DNA of 64,000 bases from Thauera humireducens. Its GTDB lineage: Bacteria; Pseudomonadota; Gammaproteobacteria; Burkholderiales; Rhodocyclaceae. The DNA is taken from contig NZ_CP014646.1 in assembly GCF_001051995.2 (NCBI RefSeq), positions 2,480,001 through 2,544,000 on the forward strand, read 5' to 3'. Numbering within the stretch: position 1 is the stretch's first letter; every line of letters begins with the position of its first letter. The notes below the pieces were generated by a model. The model was given only the letters and a program-made list of their open reading frames with translations. It was not told where the DNA came from and did not search any database. Shown here piece after piece: positions 8,575 to 16,928 of this stretch. Position numbers and translations under genes: made by a program.

Positions 8575-10493
8575 TGCGCAACTGGGGCATCCGTGCCCGG
8601 GTGATGTTCGTCACCATCGTGCCGATGCTGGTGCTGGCCGCGCTGATGACGGCCATCTTCACCAGCCTGCGCCTGTCCGACCTGGATGACGCGCTCGGCG
8701 CACGCGGCCAGGCCTTTGCCCGTCAGATCGCCGCCGCGAGTGAATACAACGTCTTCGCCGGCAACCGCGACGCCTTGCGTCTGCTGGCCCTCGCGGCAAC
8801 GGGCGAGGAGGATGTGCTCGCGGTACGGATCCTGGACGCCGACGGCCAGACGCTTGCGGCGGTCGGCGCTCTGGCCGCCGACCGCCTGCCCGCGGCGATG
8901 CCGACCTCCCTGCCGCCGCTCACGGTCGCGGAAGGTGCACGCCTGCGTGTCATCGAGCCGATCCGGGCGAGCCCGATCGACATCGACGACGGCTTCACCC
9001 TCGATGCATCGCCGACACCGCGCCGCGATGCCATCGCGCAGGGCAGCATCGTCCTCGAGCTGTCCCTCGAACGCATCCACCAGCACCGCCGGCAACTGCT
9101 GCTGGCCGGCGTCGGCGCCATGCTCGCGGTGCTCGTGGGCAGCGTGATGCTGGCAGCGCGCATGAGCCGCGGTGTCAGCGGCCCGATCCGCGAGGTGGCG
9201 GACGCCGTGCTGCGCATCGGTCACGGCGCGCTTCACGAGCGCCTGACCGTGCGGGGCGGCGGCAGCCTGCGCCGGCTTGCGGTCGGCGTCAATGACATGG
9301 CCGCACGCCTCGAGCATGCCCACGAGGACATGCGGCGCCAGGTGAGCGACGCCACGGCCGAACTGCGCGCCCGCACGCTCGAGGCAGAGCAGGCGAACGT
9401 CGCCAAGTCGCGCTTTCTGGCCGCGGCCAGTCACGATCTGCGCCAGCCGATGCATGCGCTCGGCCTGTTCATCTCCGAACTTGCCCAGCAGTCGCTCGAT
9501 GCCCGCAGCCGTCAGATCGTGGATCGCATCGCAGCCTCGGCCAATGCCATGGACCAGTTGCTCGACGGCCTGCTCGACATCTCGCGGCTCGATGCCGGCG
9601 TGATGACACCCGTCGTGCGCGCCTTCGACCCGCAGCCCGTGCTCGAACGCATCGTCGCGGAGCGGACGTCTGCCGCGCGCAGCCGGGGCCTGCGGTTGCG
9701 CCTGCGTCCAGGTCGTGGCTGGGTGCGCAGCGACCCGATACTGTTCGAGCGCATCGTCGGCAACCTCGTCGGCAACGCGATACGTCACACGCAGTACGGC
9801 AACATCCTCGTCGCATGCCGCCGCCGCGGTGACCGGCTGCGCATCGAGGTGCGCGACAACGGCCCGGGGATTGCAACGGAATCACAGGAAATCATCTTCC
9901 ACGAGTTCGTCCAGCTCGGAAATCCCGAGCGCGCACGCGACAAGGGGCTGGGACTGGGCCTGGCGATCGTGCGTCGCCTCGTCGACCTGCTGGCCCACCG
10001 TCTCGAGCTGCGCTCCGCCCCCGGTCGGGGCTCGACCTTCGCGGTCGAGTTGCCCCTGACCGCCCCCGAGGTCGAGGGCCGTCCAGCGGAGGACGCGCGT
10101 GCGCTGGGCAGCCTCGACGGGCTGCGCGTCGCGATCGTCGAGGACGACCCGCTGGTCCGCGACGCGATGGCGGGGCTGCTGTCCTCGTGGGACTGCGAGC
10201 TGACCATCGCCGGCAGCGCCGAGACCCTGCTCGCGCTACACGCAGCGTCGCCTCAGGGCTTCGACGTCGTGATCACCGACCTCCGCCTGTCCGGTCCCAT
10301 GGATGGCATCGATCTCGTCGCGGAACTGCGCGCCACGGGCGACGGCACGGGTCCGCAGGCGATCCTCATCAGCGGCGACACCGCGCCCGAGGTCCTCGCC
10401 CGCGCCCGCGCGGTCAGCCTGCCGCTGCTCTACAAGCCGGTACGCCCGGCCAAGTTGCGCGCCCTGCTCCAGCGCATGCTCGGCGCCAGCTGA
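8571..10493 (+). CDS. Hybrid sensor histidine kinase/response regulator
   Basis: This 640-residue inner-membrane kinase has a transmembrane helix at about 10-32, a periplasmic stretch, and a second helix near 180-200. HAMP and a short coiled coil are followed by HisKA with phospho-acceptor His288 in ASHDLRQPMHALG. The HATPase has an N box NLVGNAIRHT and G boxes DNGPGI and GLGLGLAIV. A C-terminal receiver carries VAIVEDDPLVRD and Asp570 in ITDLRLSGPMDG. It is translationally coupled to the upstream binding protein by a 4-bp ATGA overlap. The LuxR regulator at 6806-7435 is the probable partner. Confidence 0.92.
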   Translation: MMRNWGIRARVMFVTIVPMLVLAALMTAIFTSLRLSDLDDALGARGQAFARQIAAASEYNVFAGNRDALRLLALAATGEEDVLAVRILDADGQTLAAVGALAADRLPAAMPTSLPPLTVAEGARLRVIEPIRASPIDIDDGFTLDASPTPRRDAIAQGSIVLELSLERIHQHRRQLLLAGVGAMLAVLVGSVMLAARMSRGVSGPIREVADAVLRIGHGALHERLTVRGGGSLRRLAVGVNDMAARLEHAHEDMRRQVSDATAELRARTLEAEQANVAKSRFLAAASHDLRQPMHALGLFISELAQQSLDARSRQIVDRIAASANAMDQLLDGLLDISRLDAGVMTPVVRAFDPQPVLERIVAERTSAARSRGLRLRLRPGRGWVRSDPILFERIVGNLVGNAIRHTQYGNILVACRRRGDRLRIEVRDNGPGIATESQEIIFHEFVQLGNPERARDKGLGLGLAIVRRLVDLLAHRLELRSAPGRGSTFAVELPLTAPEVEGRPAEDARALGSLDGLRVAIVEDDPLVRDAMAGLLSSWDCELTIAGSAETLLALHAASPQGFDVVITDLRLSGPMDGIDLVAELRATGDGTGPQAILISGDTAPEVLARARAVSLPLLYKPVRPAKLRALLQRMLGAS

Positions 10494-10566
10494 CACGCTC
10501 CGCCACAGCGTTGCATGGCTTCGGTTACTATTGGTCCATTCTCAAGACACAGCCGGGAGAACGCCG

Positions 10567-10989
10567 ATGTCGCAAGATCAGAACGCTCAGGACCCGCTCG
10601 AATTCGTCCGCGGCATGTGGAACAGCATGGGCTTCTCCCTGCCGGGCATGGTGACGCCGACGCTCGATGTCGACGAGCTCGACAAGCGCATCGCCGACAT
10701 GAAGGCGGTCGAGGGCTGGCTCAAGATGAACCTGAACATGCTGCAGATGAGCATCCAGGGCCTGGAGATGCAGCGCGCGGCGATCGCTGCCGTCAAGGCA
10801 ATGAGCCAGCAGGCCAAGGCCGGCGACGACCAGGCCGACGCCGGCGCCAACCCGTTTGCCGCCGCTGCCGCGATGTGGCCGTGGAACTTCATGAATGGCG
10901 AACAGGGCACTGCGGCCGACGTACCACCGTCTGCGTCCGAACCCAAGACGACGCGCAGCACGCGCCGCAAACCCTCCGACGGCAAATAG
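10567..10989 (+). CDS. phaM: PhaM-type polyhydroxyalkanoate granule protein
   Basis: A 140-residue protein with the PhaM pattern: DPLEFVRGMWNSMG near the N-terminus, then TPTLDVDELDKRIADMKAVE and WLKMNLNMLQMSIQGLEMQR (residues about 36-76). It has an Ala/Pro-rich linker and a short basic tail (TRSTRRKPSDGK). In Ralstonia eutropha, PhaM activates the PHA synthase and links granules to the nucleoid through its basic C-terminus, so PHA storage is likely here. The ATG follows GGGAGAACGCCG. It is a single gene ended by a strong terminator; no other pha gene is nearby. Confidence 0.85.
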   Translation: MSQDQNAQDPLEFVRGMWNSMGFSLPGMVTPTLDVDELDKRIADMKAVEGWLKMNLNMLQMSIQGLEMQRAAIAAVKAMSQQAKAGDDQADAGANPFAAAAAMWPWNFMNGEQGTAADVPPSASEPKTTRSTRRKPSDGK

Positions 10990-11013
10990 GCGTCCGCCTT
11001 CAGCCCGGCACAC

Positions 11014-11044
11014 GGCCCATCCCGCGGATGGGCCGTTGTGTTTT
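11014..11044 (+). terminator. Rho-independent terminator of phaM
   Basis: A perfect 9-bp stem GGCCCATCC/GGATGGGCC with a 3-nt loop is followed by GTTGTGTTTT, 24 bp after the phaM stop. It also lies just beyond the 3' end of the convergent CoA-transferase gene but has no T-run on that side. Confidence 0.85.
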
Positions 11045-12234
11045 CAGATGGCGCCGGCCCCGCGCAGGCGTTCGATATCGGCCGGCGAAAAGCCCGCCTC
11101 TGCCAGCACCGTATCGCTGTCCGCGCCGGCGACGACCGGTGCGGGCCGGGCCTGCACGGCCGGCATCCCGGACAGTCGCACCGGCGGGCCGAACTGCCTG
11201 ACCCCGCCCACCTCCATGACCATCCCGCGCGCGCGCAGCTGCGGGTTGTCGAGGCTTTCCTCCATCGTCAGCACCGGGGTCACGCAGCAATCGACGGCAT
11301 CGAACACGCCGACCCACTCCGCCTGCGTGCGTGCGCCGAAGATGGCGGCCACCTCCGCCCGTGCCGCCGCGCCCGCCGCGCCGGTGGCCAGGTGCGCCGG
11401 CTTCAGGTCGGGACGGCCCAGCGTGTCGCACACCAGATGCCAGAACTTTTCCTCCAGCGCGCCGACCGCCATGTAGCGCCCGTCCGCCGTGCGATACACG
11501 CCGTAGCACGGCACCTCGCCGGTCAGCAGGTCCTCGCCGCGCGGCCGCACGCGGCCATTGGCCAGCACCTCGGTCAGCGGAAAGATCGCATGCGCCATCA
11601 CGCCATCGGTCATCGAGACGTCGACGAGACGCCCCTTGCCGCTCGCGCGCGCATCGACCAGGGCCACGAGCACCCCGAACAGCGCGCTCATCGTGCCACC
11701 GAGGAGGTCACCCAGTTGCAGGTTGGAGATCGCCGGCGCGCCGCCCGCGGTGCCGATCTGGTCGAGCACGCCGGCGTAGCCGATGTAGTTGATGTCGTGC
11801 CCGGCGCGCAGCGCATACGGCCCGGTCTGCCCATAGCCGGAGATGCTGCAGAACACCAGTCGCGGGTTGATGCGCGCCAGCGCCTCGTAGCCGAGGCCCA
11901 GCTTGTCCATCACCCCGGGGCGAAAACCCTCGATCACGATGTCCGCGGTTTCCACCAGCTTCTCGAACGCGGCCTTGCCGTCCGGGTGCTTGAGATCGAG
12001 CCGCAGGCTGCGCTTGTTGCGGTTCACCACCTGGTACAGATAGCTGGTGTCGCCCCCCATCGCGCCGAGCGTTCGCGCGTAGTCGCCCGCGCCGGTGTCC
12101 TCGATCTTGACGACATCCGCGCCGTAATCGGCGAGATGCTGGGTGGCGAGCGGACCAGGCAGCAGGCGGGTCAGGTCGAGCACGCGCACACCCGCCAGCG
12201 GCAGGCGTGCTGAAGCATTCAGGGTATCGGTCAT
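11044..12234 (-). CDS. CaiB/BaiF family CoA-transferase (or acyl-CoA racemase)
   Basis: A 396-residue class III CoA-transferase. The family start GVRVLDLTRLLPGPLATQHLAD, the CoA-binding RNKRSLRLDLK region (about 85-95) and the catalytic aspartate segment NLQLGDLLGG (Asp near 177) are all present. Members either move CoA between carboxylic acids or, as alpha-methylacyl-CoA racemase, epimerise 2-methylacyl-CoAs; sequence alone does not decide. It is the last gene of the operon that begins with the acyl-CoA synthetase at 20683, 54 bp after the PaaK-like ligase. This suggests it acts on the CoA ester of the acid imported by the Liv-type transporter. Confidence 0.88.
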   Translation of the reverse strand: MTDTLNASARLPLAGVRVLDLTRLLPGPLATQHLADYGADVVKIEDTGAGDYARTLGAMGGDTSYLYQVVNRNKRSLRLDLKHPDGKAAFEKLVETADIVIEGFRPGVMDKLGLGYEALARINPRLVFCSISGYGQTGPYALRAGHDINYIGYAGVLDQIGTAGGAPAISNLQLGDLLGGTMSALFGVLVALVDARASGKGRLVDVSMTDGVMAHAIFPLTEVLANGRVRPRGEDLLTGEVPCYGVYRTADGRYMAVGALEEKFWHLVCDTLGRPDLKPAHLATGAAGAAARAEVAAIFGARTQAEWVGVFDAVDCCVTPVLTMEESLDNPQLRARGMVMEVGGVRQFGPPVRLSGMPAVQARPAPVVAGADSDTVLAEAGFSPADIERLRGAGAI

Positions 12235-12288
12235 GAGCGTGAAAGCGGCGCCCCGCAGGCGCCGCGCAGAATGAAGACGAAACCGAGC

Positions 12289-13524
12289 TTACGCGTAGGT
12301 GCGCACGTCGTCGATGACCTTGCCATCGTTGGCCAGCGCACCGTTCGGCAGGAAGGCGACCTCGCCACGCAGCTTGGTCACCTCGCGGATGCTGGCCGCG
12401 ACCGCCGTTGCCAGGGCTTCGCTGCCGCCGCCAGCCACTTCGCACATCAGGGTCATGCGGTCGTTGAGATCGGGGTTGTCCACCACCAGTCGCGCCCGCA
12501 CGATCTCGGGGTGACGGCGCACCACCTGTGCGATCTGGCCTGGATGCACGAACATGCCCTTGACCTTCGTCGTCTGGTCGGCGCGCCCCATCCAGCCCTT
12601 GATGCGCAGGTTGGTGCGACCGCAGGGCGAGCTGCCGGGGAGCAGCGCCGACAGGTCACCGGTGCCGAAGCGCACCAGCGGATAGTCGGGATTGAAGGTG
12701 GTGACGACGACCTCGCCCACCTCGCCCGGCGCCACGGGATCGCCGGTGCCCGGACGAACGATCTCGAGCACGATGTCCTCGTCCACCACCAGCCCTTCGC
12801 GGGCCTCGGTCTCGTAGGCGATGAGGCCGATATCGGCGGTTGCATAGGCCTGGTAGGCCGAGATGCCACGTGCGGCGAAGGCGTCGCGCAGGCTGGGCGG
12901 AAAGGCCTCGCCCGACACGAAGGCCTTGGTGAAGGACAGCTTCACGCCCAGTTCATCCGCCTTCTCCAACAGGATGCGCAGGAAGGACGGCGTGCCGACG
13001 TAGGCATTGGGCTGCAGGTCGGCGATGGCTGCCAGCTGCTGCTCGGTCTGGCCGACTCCGGCCGGGAAGACCGTGCAGCCCAGCGCATGGGCCGCGGTTT
13101 CCATCATCGAACCGGCCGGCGTGAAGTGATAGGAGAAGGCGTTGTGCACCAGATCGCCGGCGCGGAAACCTGCGGCGAACAGCGCCCGCGCCAGGCGGTA
13201 GTAGTCGGGACCCGCCCCTTCGGGTTCGTACAGCGGCCCGGGCGACGCAAACACGCGACGGCAGGCACTGCCCCAGCCGACGGCGGCAAAGCCGCCGAAC
13301 GGGCGCGCCGCCTTCTGCATCTCCAGCAGTTCCGACTTTCGTGTCACCGGCAAGGTGGCGAGCGCCGACCGGCTCGTCACCGAGTCGGGTTCGACGTCCG
13401 CCAGCAGGCGGCCGAAAGCCGGCGCACCGGCACGGGCGTGGGCGATCTGCGCCGGCAGTCGCTCCATCAGCTCGCGCTCGCGCGCTTCGGGGGGGCGGGT
13501 TTCCCGCGTGTCGTAGAAGTTCAT
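12289..13524 (-). CDS. Phenylacetate-CoA ligase (PaaK)-like adenylate-forming enzyme
   Basis: A 411-residue member of the phenylacetate-CoA ligase-like branch of AMP-forming enzymes. It aligns by GTPSFLRILLEKA, VSGEAFPPSLRDAF, the adenylate motif region YQAYATADIGLIAYE, RFGTGDLSALLPG, GRADQTTKVKGMFVHPGQI and the C-terminal GKVIDDVR. The usual glycine/threonine-rich P-loop (SSGTTGxP in PaaK) is replaced by FASPGPLYEPEG near residue 93-104, so ATP handling may differ from classical PaaK. It lies 61 bp after livF and 54 bp before the CoA-transferase. The substrate is unknown; an aromatic or branched acid is an inference from the context. Confidence 0.82.
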   Translation of the reverse strand: MNFYDTRETRPPEARERELMERLPAQIAHARAGAPAFGRLLADVEPDSVTSRSALATLPVTRKSELLEMQKAARPFGGFAAVGWGSACRRVFASPGPLYEPEGAGPDYYRLARALFAAGFRAGDLVHNAFSYHFTPAGSMMETAAHALGCTVFPAGVGQTEQQLAAIADLQPNAYVGTPSFLRILLEKADELGVKLSFTKAFVSGEAFPPSLRDAFAARGISAYQAYATADIGLIAYETEAREGLVVDEDIVLEIVRPGTGDPVAPGEVGEVVVTTFNPDYPLVRFGTGDLSALLPGSSPCGRTNLRIKGWMGRADQTTKVKGMFVHPGQIAQVVRRHPEIVRARLVVDNPDLNDRMTLMCEVAGGGSEALATAVAASIREVTKLRGEVAFLPNGALANDGKVIDDVRTYA

Positions 13525-13585
13525 GTCGGCATCCCTGCTCGATGCAATGTGGTGTTCCGTCTTGCCTGCCGCCCTTTCGGCCGGT

Positions 13586-14401
13586 TCAGCTCAGCCAGCG
13601 CTTGCGCCGGCGGTAGTGCTTGATCTCGCGGAAGCTCTTGCGCCCTTCGCCCGACAGGCCGAGGTAGAACTCCTTCACGTCCTCGTTGTTCGACAGCTCG
13701 CTGGCGGCGCCTTCCATCACGATGCGGCCGTTCTCCATGATGTAGCCGAAGTCGGCATAGCGCAGCGCGACCATGGTGTTCTGTTCGGCGAGCAGGAAGC
13801 TCACCTTCTCCTTGGCGTTCAGATCCTTGACGATCTCGAACACCTCCTCGACGATCAGCGGCGCGAGGCCCATCGAGGGTTCGTCCAGCAGCACCAGACG
13901 AGGCTTGGCCATCAACGCACGGCCAATCGCGCACATCTGCTGTTCACCGCCGGACGTGTAGGCCGCCTGGCTGTTGCGACGCGTCTTCAGACGCGGGAAG
14001 TAGTTGTAGACCTTCTCCAGCGTTTCCTCGACGGCCGCCTTGCCGTCGGTGCGGGTGTAGGCGCCGGTGCGCAGGTTCTCCTCGATCGTCAGGTGGCCGA
14101 AGCAGTGGCGGCCTTCCATGACCTGCACCACGCCGCGCTTGACGAGGTCCGCCGGCGTCATCGCCTCGACGCGCTCGCCCTTGTACTCGACCGAGCCCTT
14201 CGTCACCTCGCCGCGCTCACCCTTCAGCAGGTTGCTGACCGCGCGCAGCGTGGTCGTCTTGCCGGCGCCGTTGCCGCCGAGTAGGGCCACGATGCTGCCC
14301 TCCTGCACCGACAGGGACACGCCCTTCAGGACGAGGATCACGTGGTTGTAGATGACCTCGATGTTGTTGACGCTGAGGAATGCTGAGTTCGGAGCGTTCA
14401 T
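13586..14401 (-). CDS. livF: Branched-chain-type ABC transporter ATPase LivF
   Basis: A 271-residue ATP-binding subunit with Walker A GGNGAGKTTT, a signature that reads TSGGEQQM in place of LSGGQ, Walker B LVLLDEPSMGLAP and the switch histidine replaced by Gln in LLAEQNT, as in LivF proteins. The tail beyond about residue 240 (GLSGEGRKSFREIKHYRRRKRW) is longer and more basic than in amino-acid LivF, and is seen in transporters coupled to acyl-CoA ligases. It pairs with LivG to energise LivH/LivM. Confidence 0.92.
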   Translation of the reverse strand: MNAPNSAFLSVNNIEVIYNHVILVLKGVSLSVQEGSIVALLGGNGAGKTTTLRAVSNLLKGERGEVTKGSVEYKGERVEAMTPADLVKRGVVQVMEGRHCFGHLTIEENLRTGAYTRTDGKAAVEETLEKVYNYFPRLKTRRNSQAAYTSGGEQQMCAIGRALMAKPRLVLLDEPSMGLAPLIVEEVFEIVKDLNAKEKVSFLLAEQNTMVALRYADFGYIMENGRIVMEGAASELSNNEDVKEFYLGLSGEGRKSFREIKHYRRRKRWLS

Positions 14402-14419
14402 CTCGAATTCCAGGCAATG

Positions 14420-14445
14420 GCCCCCGCACCCTGCGGCACGGGGGC
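14420..14445 (-). other. Hairpin after livK, possible mRNA-end or attenuation element
   Basis: GCCCCCG (14420-14426) and CGGGGGC (14439-14445) form a 7-bp stem with a 12-nt loop, starting about 11 nt after the livK stop and before livF. There is no T-run. Hairpins after binding-protein genes often stabilise the upstream mRNA, so that the binding protein is made in excess over the other subunits; this is an inference. Confidence 0.5.
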
Positions 14446-14455
14446 ATGTTTCAAC

Positions 14456-15787
14456 TTACTGCGCGCACTGCTCGGCGGTACGGCGCTGGATGTTCTTCTC
14501 GGCCGCATACTTGGACGCAGCCTCGAGCACCATCGGGCGCAGCACCTTGTCGTCGGCCTGGTACCAGTCGGACGTGAAGCCCCACTTCGAGCCGTCCCAG
14601 GTGTGGACGCGAACCCACGACGAGCCCATGTGGTCCGTGCAGGTCGTCTGGACCGGGCGCATCACGCCGGCAAAGCCCATCCCGTCAAGCTTGGCCTGAT
14701 CGAGGTTGAGGTTCTCCAGACCCCAGCGCACCTGCTCGCCGGTCATGACCTTGCCCTTGCCGTAGCGCTCCTGCGCCTGGCGCACGCCCTCGACACCCAG
14801 CATGGCGGAGATCAGGCCGCGCATGTAAAGCACGGAACCGACTTCTTCCTTCGGACCCGTACCCTGGCCCTTGTCATGCAGCGCGGCGAGGATGTCCTTG
14901 ACGACCTTGCTGTTCGGCTCGGCGCCATGCTGCAGCGCGAGCGCGCTGTAGCCCTTGGCACCGGCGCCGACGTCCTTGACGTCCGGTTCGGCACCGGCCC
15001 ACCAGATGCCCAGCATCTTCTCGCGCGGGTAGCCAGTGGCCTGGGCTTCCTTGATGGCGGTGGAGTTCATCACGCCCCAGCCCCACAGCAGCACGTGATC
15101 GGGACGGTCGCGGCGGATCTGCAGCCAGGTGGCCTTCTGCTCAACGCCCGGGTGGGCGACGGGCAGCAGCTGCAGGTCGAAGCCGTGCAGCTTGGCGCGC
15201 TCCTGCAGCACCGGGATCGGCTCCTTGCCGAACGGGCTGTCGTGGTAGACCAGGGCGATCTTCTTGCCCTTGAGCTTGTCCAGCCCGCCTTCCTGCTGGC
15301 CGATGTGCTGGATGGCAACGTCGGCGCCCACCCAGTACGAGCCCAGCAGCGGGAAGTTCCAGGCGAACACCGAACCGTCCTGCGATTCGCTGCGGCCGTA
15401 GCCGGCAGTGATCAGCGGAATCTTGTCGACCGCGGCCTTGTCGGTCAGTGCGAAGGTGACGCCCGTCGACAGACTCTGGAACAGGGTGGCGTTCTTGCCC
15501 TTCAGGCGCTCGTAGCATTCCACGCCACGGTCGGTGGCATAGCCGAACTCGCATTCCTCGAACGACAGCTTCACGCCGTTGATGCCGCCCTGCGAATTGA
15601 TGAACTTCAGGTAATCGACATAGCCGTTCGCCCAGGGGTTGCCGTTGGCGGCATAGGCGCCGGTGCGATACACCAGCACGGGGAAGAACTGTTCCTGCGC
15701 CTGGGCGTTGGCGGCAGGCGAGAACGCGGCGGACGACAGCCCCACCGAGGCAATGGCAGCCGCAAGGGCCAGGGAACGGAATTTCAT
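14456..15787 (-). CDS. livK: Periplasmic substrate-binding protein of the Liv-type transporter
   Basis: A 443-residue type I periplasmic binding protein (PF13458-like). It starts at the ATG preceded by AAGGAGGAGACTC and has a signal peptide MKFRSLALAAAIASVG ending near ANAQA. The mature part shows FPVLVYRTGAYAANGNPWANG and INGVKLSFEECEF early in the fold. At this length it belongs to the larger binding proteins found with acyl-CoA ligases rather than to true leucine-binding LivK (about 370 residues). An aromatic or fatty acid ligand is therefore more likely than an amino acid. Confidence 0.88.
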   Translation of the reverse strand: MKFRSLALAAAIASVGLSSAAFSPAANAQAQEQFFPVLVYRTGAYAANGNPWANGYVDYLKFINSQGGINGVKLSFEECEFGYATDRGVECYERLKGKNATLFQSLSTGVTFALTDKAAVDKIPLITAGYGRSESQDGSVFAWNFPLLGSYWVGADVAIQHIGQQEGGLDKLKGKKIALVYHDSPFGKEPIPVLQERAKLHGFDLQLLPVAHPGVEQKATWLQIRRDRPDHVLLWGWGVMNSTAIKEAQATGYPREKMLGIWWAGAEPDVKDVGAGAKGYSALALQHGAEPNSKVVKDILAALHDKGQGTGPKEEVGSVLYMRGLISAMLGVEGVRQAQERYGKGKVMTGEQVRWGLENLNLDQAKLDGMGFAGVMRPVQTTCTDHMGSSWVRVHTWDGSKWGFTSDWYQADDKVLRPMVLEAASKYAAEKNIQRRTAEQCAQ

Positions 15788-15836
15788 GAGTCTCCTCCTT
15801 GTAATAAGCATCATGGGCACTGCGAACGGCACTGCA

Positions 15837-16913
15837 TCAATGCGGGAAAGGCCACAGACGCAGTTTCTGCTTGGCGATCGACCACAGTCGGGCGAGGCCA
15901 TGCGGCTCGACGATCAGGAAGAAAATGATCAGCGAACCAAAGATGATGAACTCGGCATGCGAGATGCCGGCGGTCGACACCGTCACACCCACCAGGCTGC
16001 CGAGGAAAGGCAGGAACTGGTTCAGGAAGATCGGCAGGACCACGATGAAGGCGGCGCCGAAGAAGCTGCCCATGATCGAACCCATGCCACCGATGATGAC
16101 CATGAACAGCAGCTGGAAGGAGCGATCGACCGAGAACGCCGCCGGCTCCCACGAACCCAGGTGCACGAAGCCCCACAGCGCACCCGCCACACCGACGACA
16201 AAGGAGCTGACCGCGAAGGCCGACAGCTTGGCGTACATCGGGCGGATGCCAATCACCTCGGCGGCCACGTCCATGTCGCGGATCGCCATCCACTGGCGGC
16301 CGATGGTCGCGCGGGTCAGGTTCTTGGCCAGCAGCGCGAACACCACGACGAAGGCCAGGCAGAACAGGTACTTCTCGGCCGGCGAGTCGATGATCCAGCC
16401 GAAGGCGTCGAGCTTGGCGACCGACACCGAACCCGAGCTGGAGTTGTTGGTGAACCAGCCGATGCGCAGGAAGGCCCAGTCGCACAGGAACTGCGCGGCC
16501 AGCGTCGCCACCGCAAGGTAGAGGCCGCGCACCCGCAGGCTGGGAATGCCGAACAGGATGCCGAAGCCCGCCGCCGCCACACCACCGAGCAGCATTGCGA
16601 GGATGAGCGGCATGCCGTCGATGCGCACCATGAAGTTGTATGCGGCATACGCCCCGATCGCCATGAAGGCGCCCGCGCCCAGCGTGATCTGGCCGCAGTA
16701 GCCCACCAGCAGGTTCACCCCCAGCGCCGCCAGCGACAGCACCAGGAAGGGAATCAGCACGGCACGGAACAGATACTCGTCCGCGAGGAGGGGCACGCCG
16801 ATGGCGGCGAAGGCGATCAGGCCGAGGACAAACCACTTGTCCTGGGCAATGGTGAAGATCTGTTGGTCGGCCAGGTAGCTCGTCTTGAACTGGCCATTCT
16901 CACGATAAATCAC
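15837..16913 (-). CDS. livM: Branched-chain-type ABC transporter permease LivM
   Basis: A 358-residue inner-membrane permease with 8-10 hydrophobic helices. It has LVGYCGQITLGAGAFMAIGAY and, in the coupling region, the EAA-like ATIGRQWMAIRDMDVAAEVIGI. GVAGALWGFV and FMVIIGGMGSIMGSFFGAAF are typical of LivM. A 60-residue N-terminal extension precedes the first family motif. It lies 49 bp before livK and 15 bp after livH on the minus strand. Confidence 0.92.
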   Translation of the reverse strand: MIYRENGQFKTSYLADQQIFTIAQDKWFVLGLIAFAAIGVPLLADEYLFRAVLIPFLVLSLAALGVNLLVGYCGQITLGAGAFMAIGAYAAYNFMVRIDGMPLILAMLLGGVAAAGFGILFGIPSLRVRGLYLAVATLAAQFLCDWAFLRIGWFTNNSSSGSVSVAKLDAFGWIIDSPAEKYLFCLAFVVVFALLAKNLTRATIGRQWMAIRDMDVAAEVIGIRPMYAKLSAFAVSSFVVGVAGALWGFVHLGSWEPAAFSVDRSFQLLFMVIIGGMGSIMGSFFGAAFIVVLPIFLNQFLPFLGSLVGVTVSTAGISHAEFIIFGSLIIFFLIVEPHGLARLWSIAKQKLRLWPFPH

Positions 16914-16928
16914 AGTGTGTTCTCCAGG

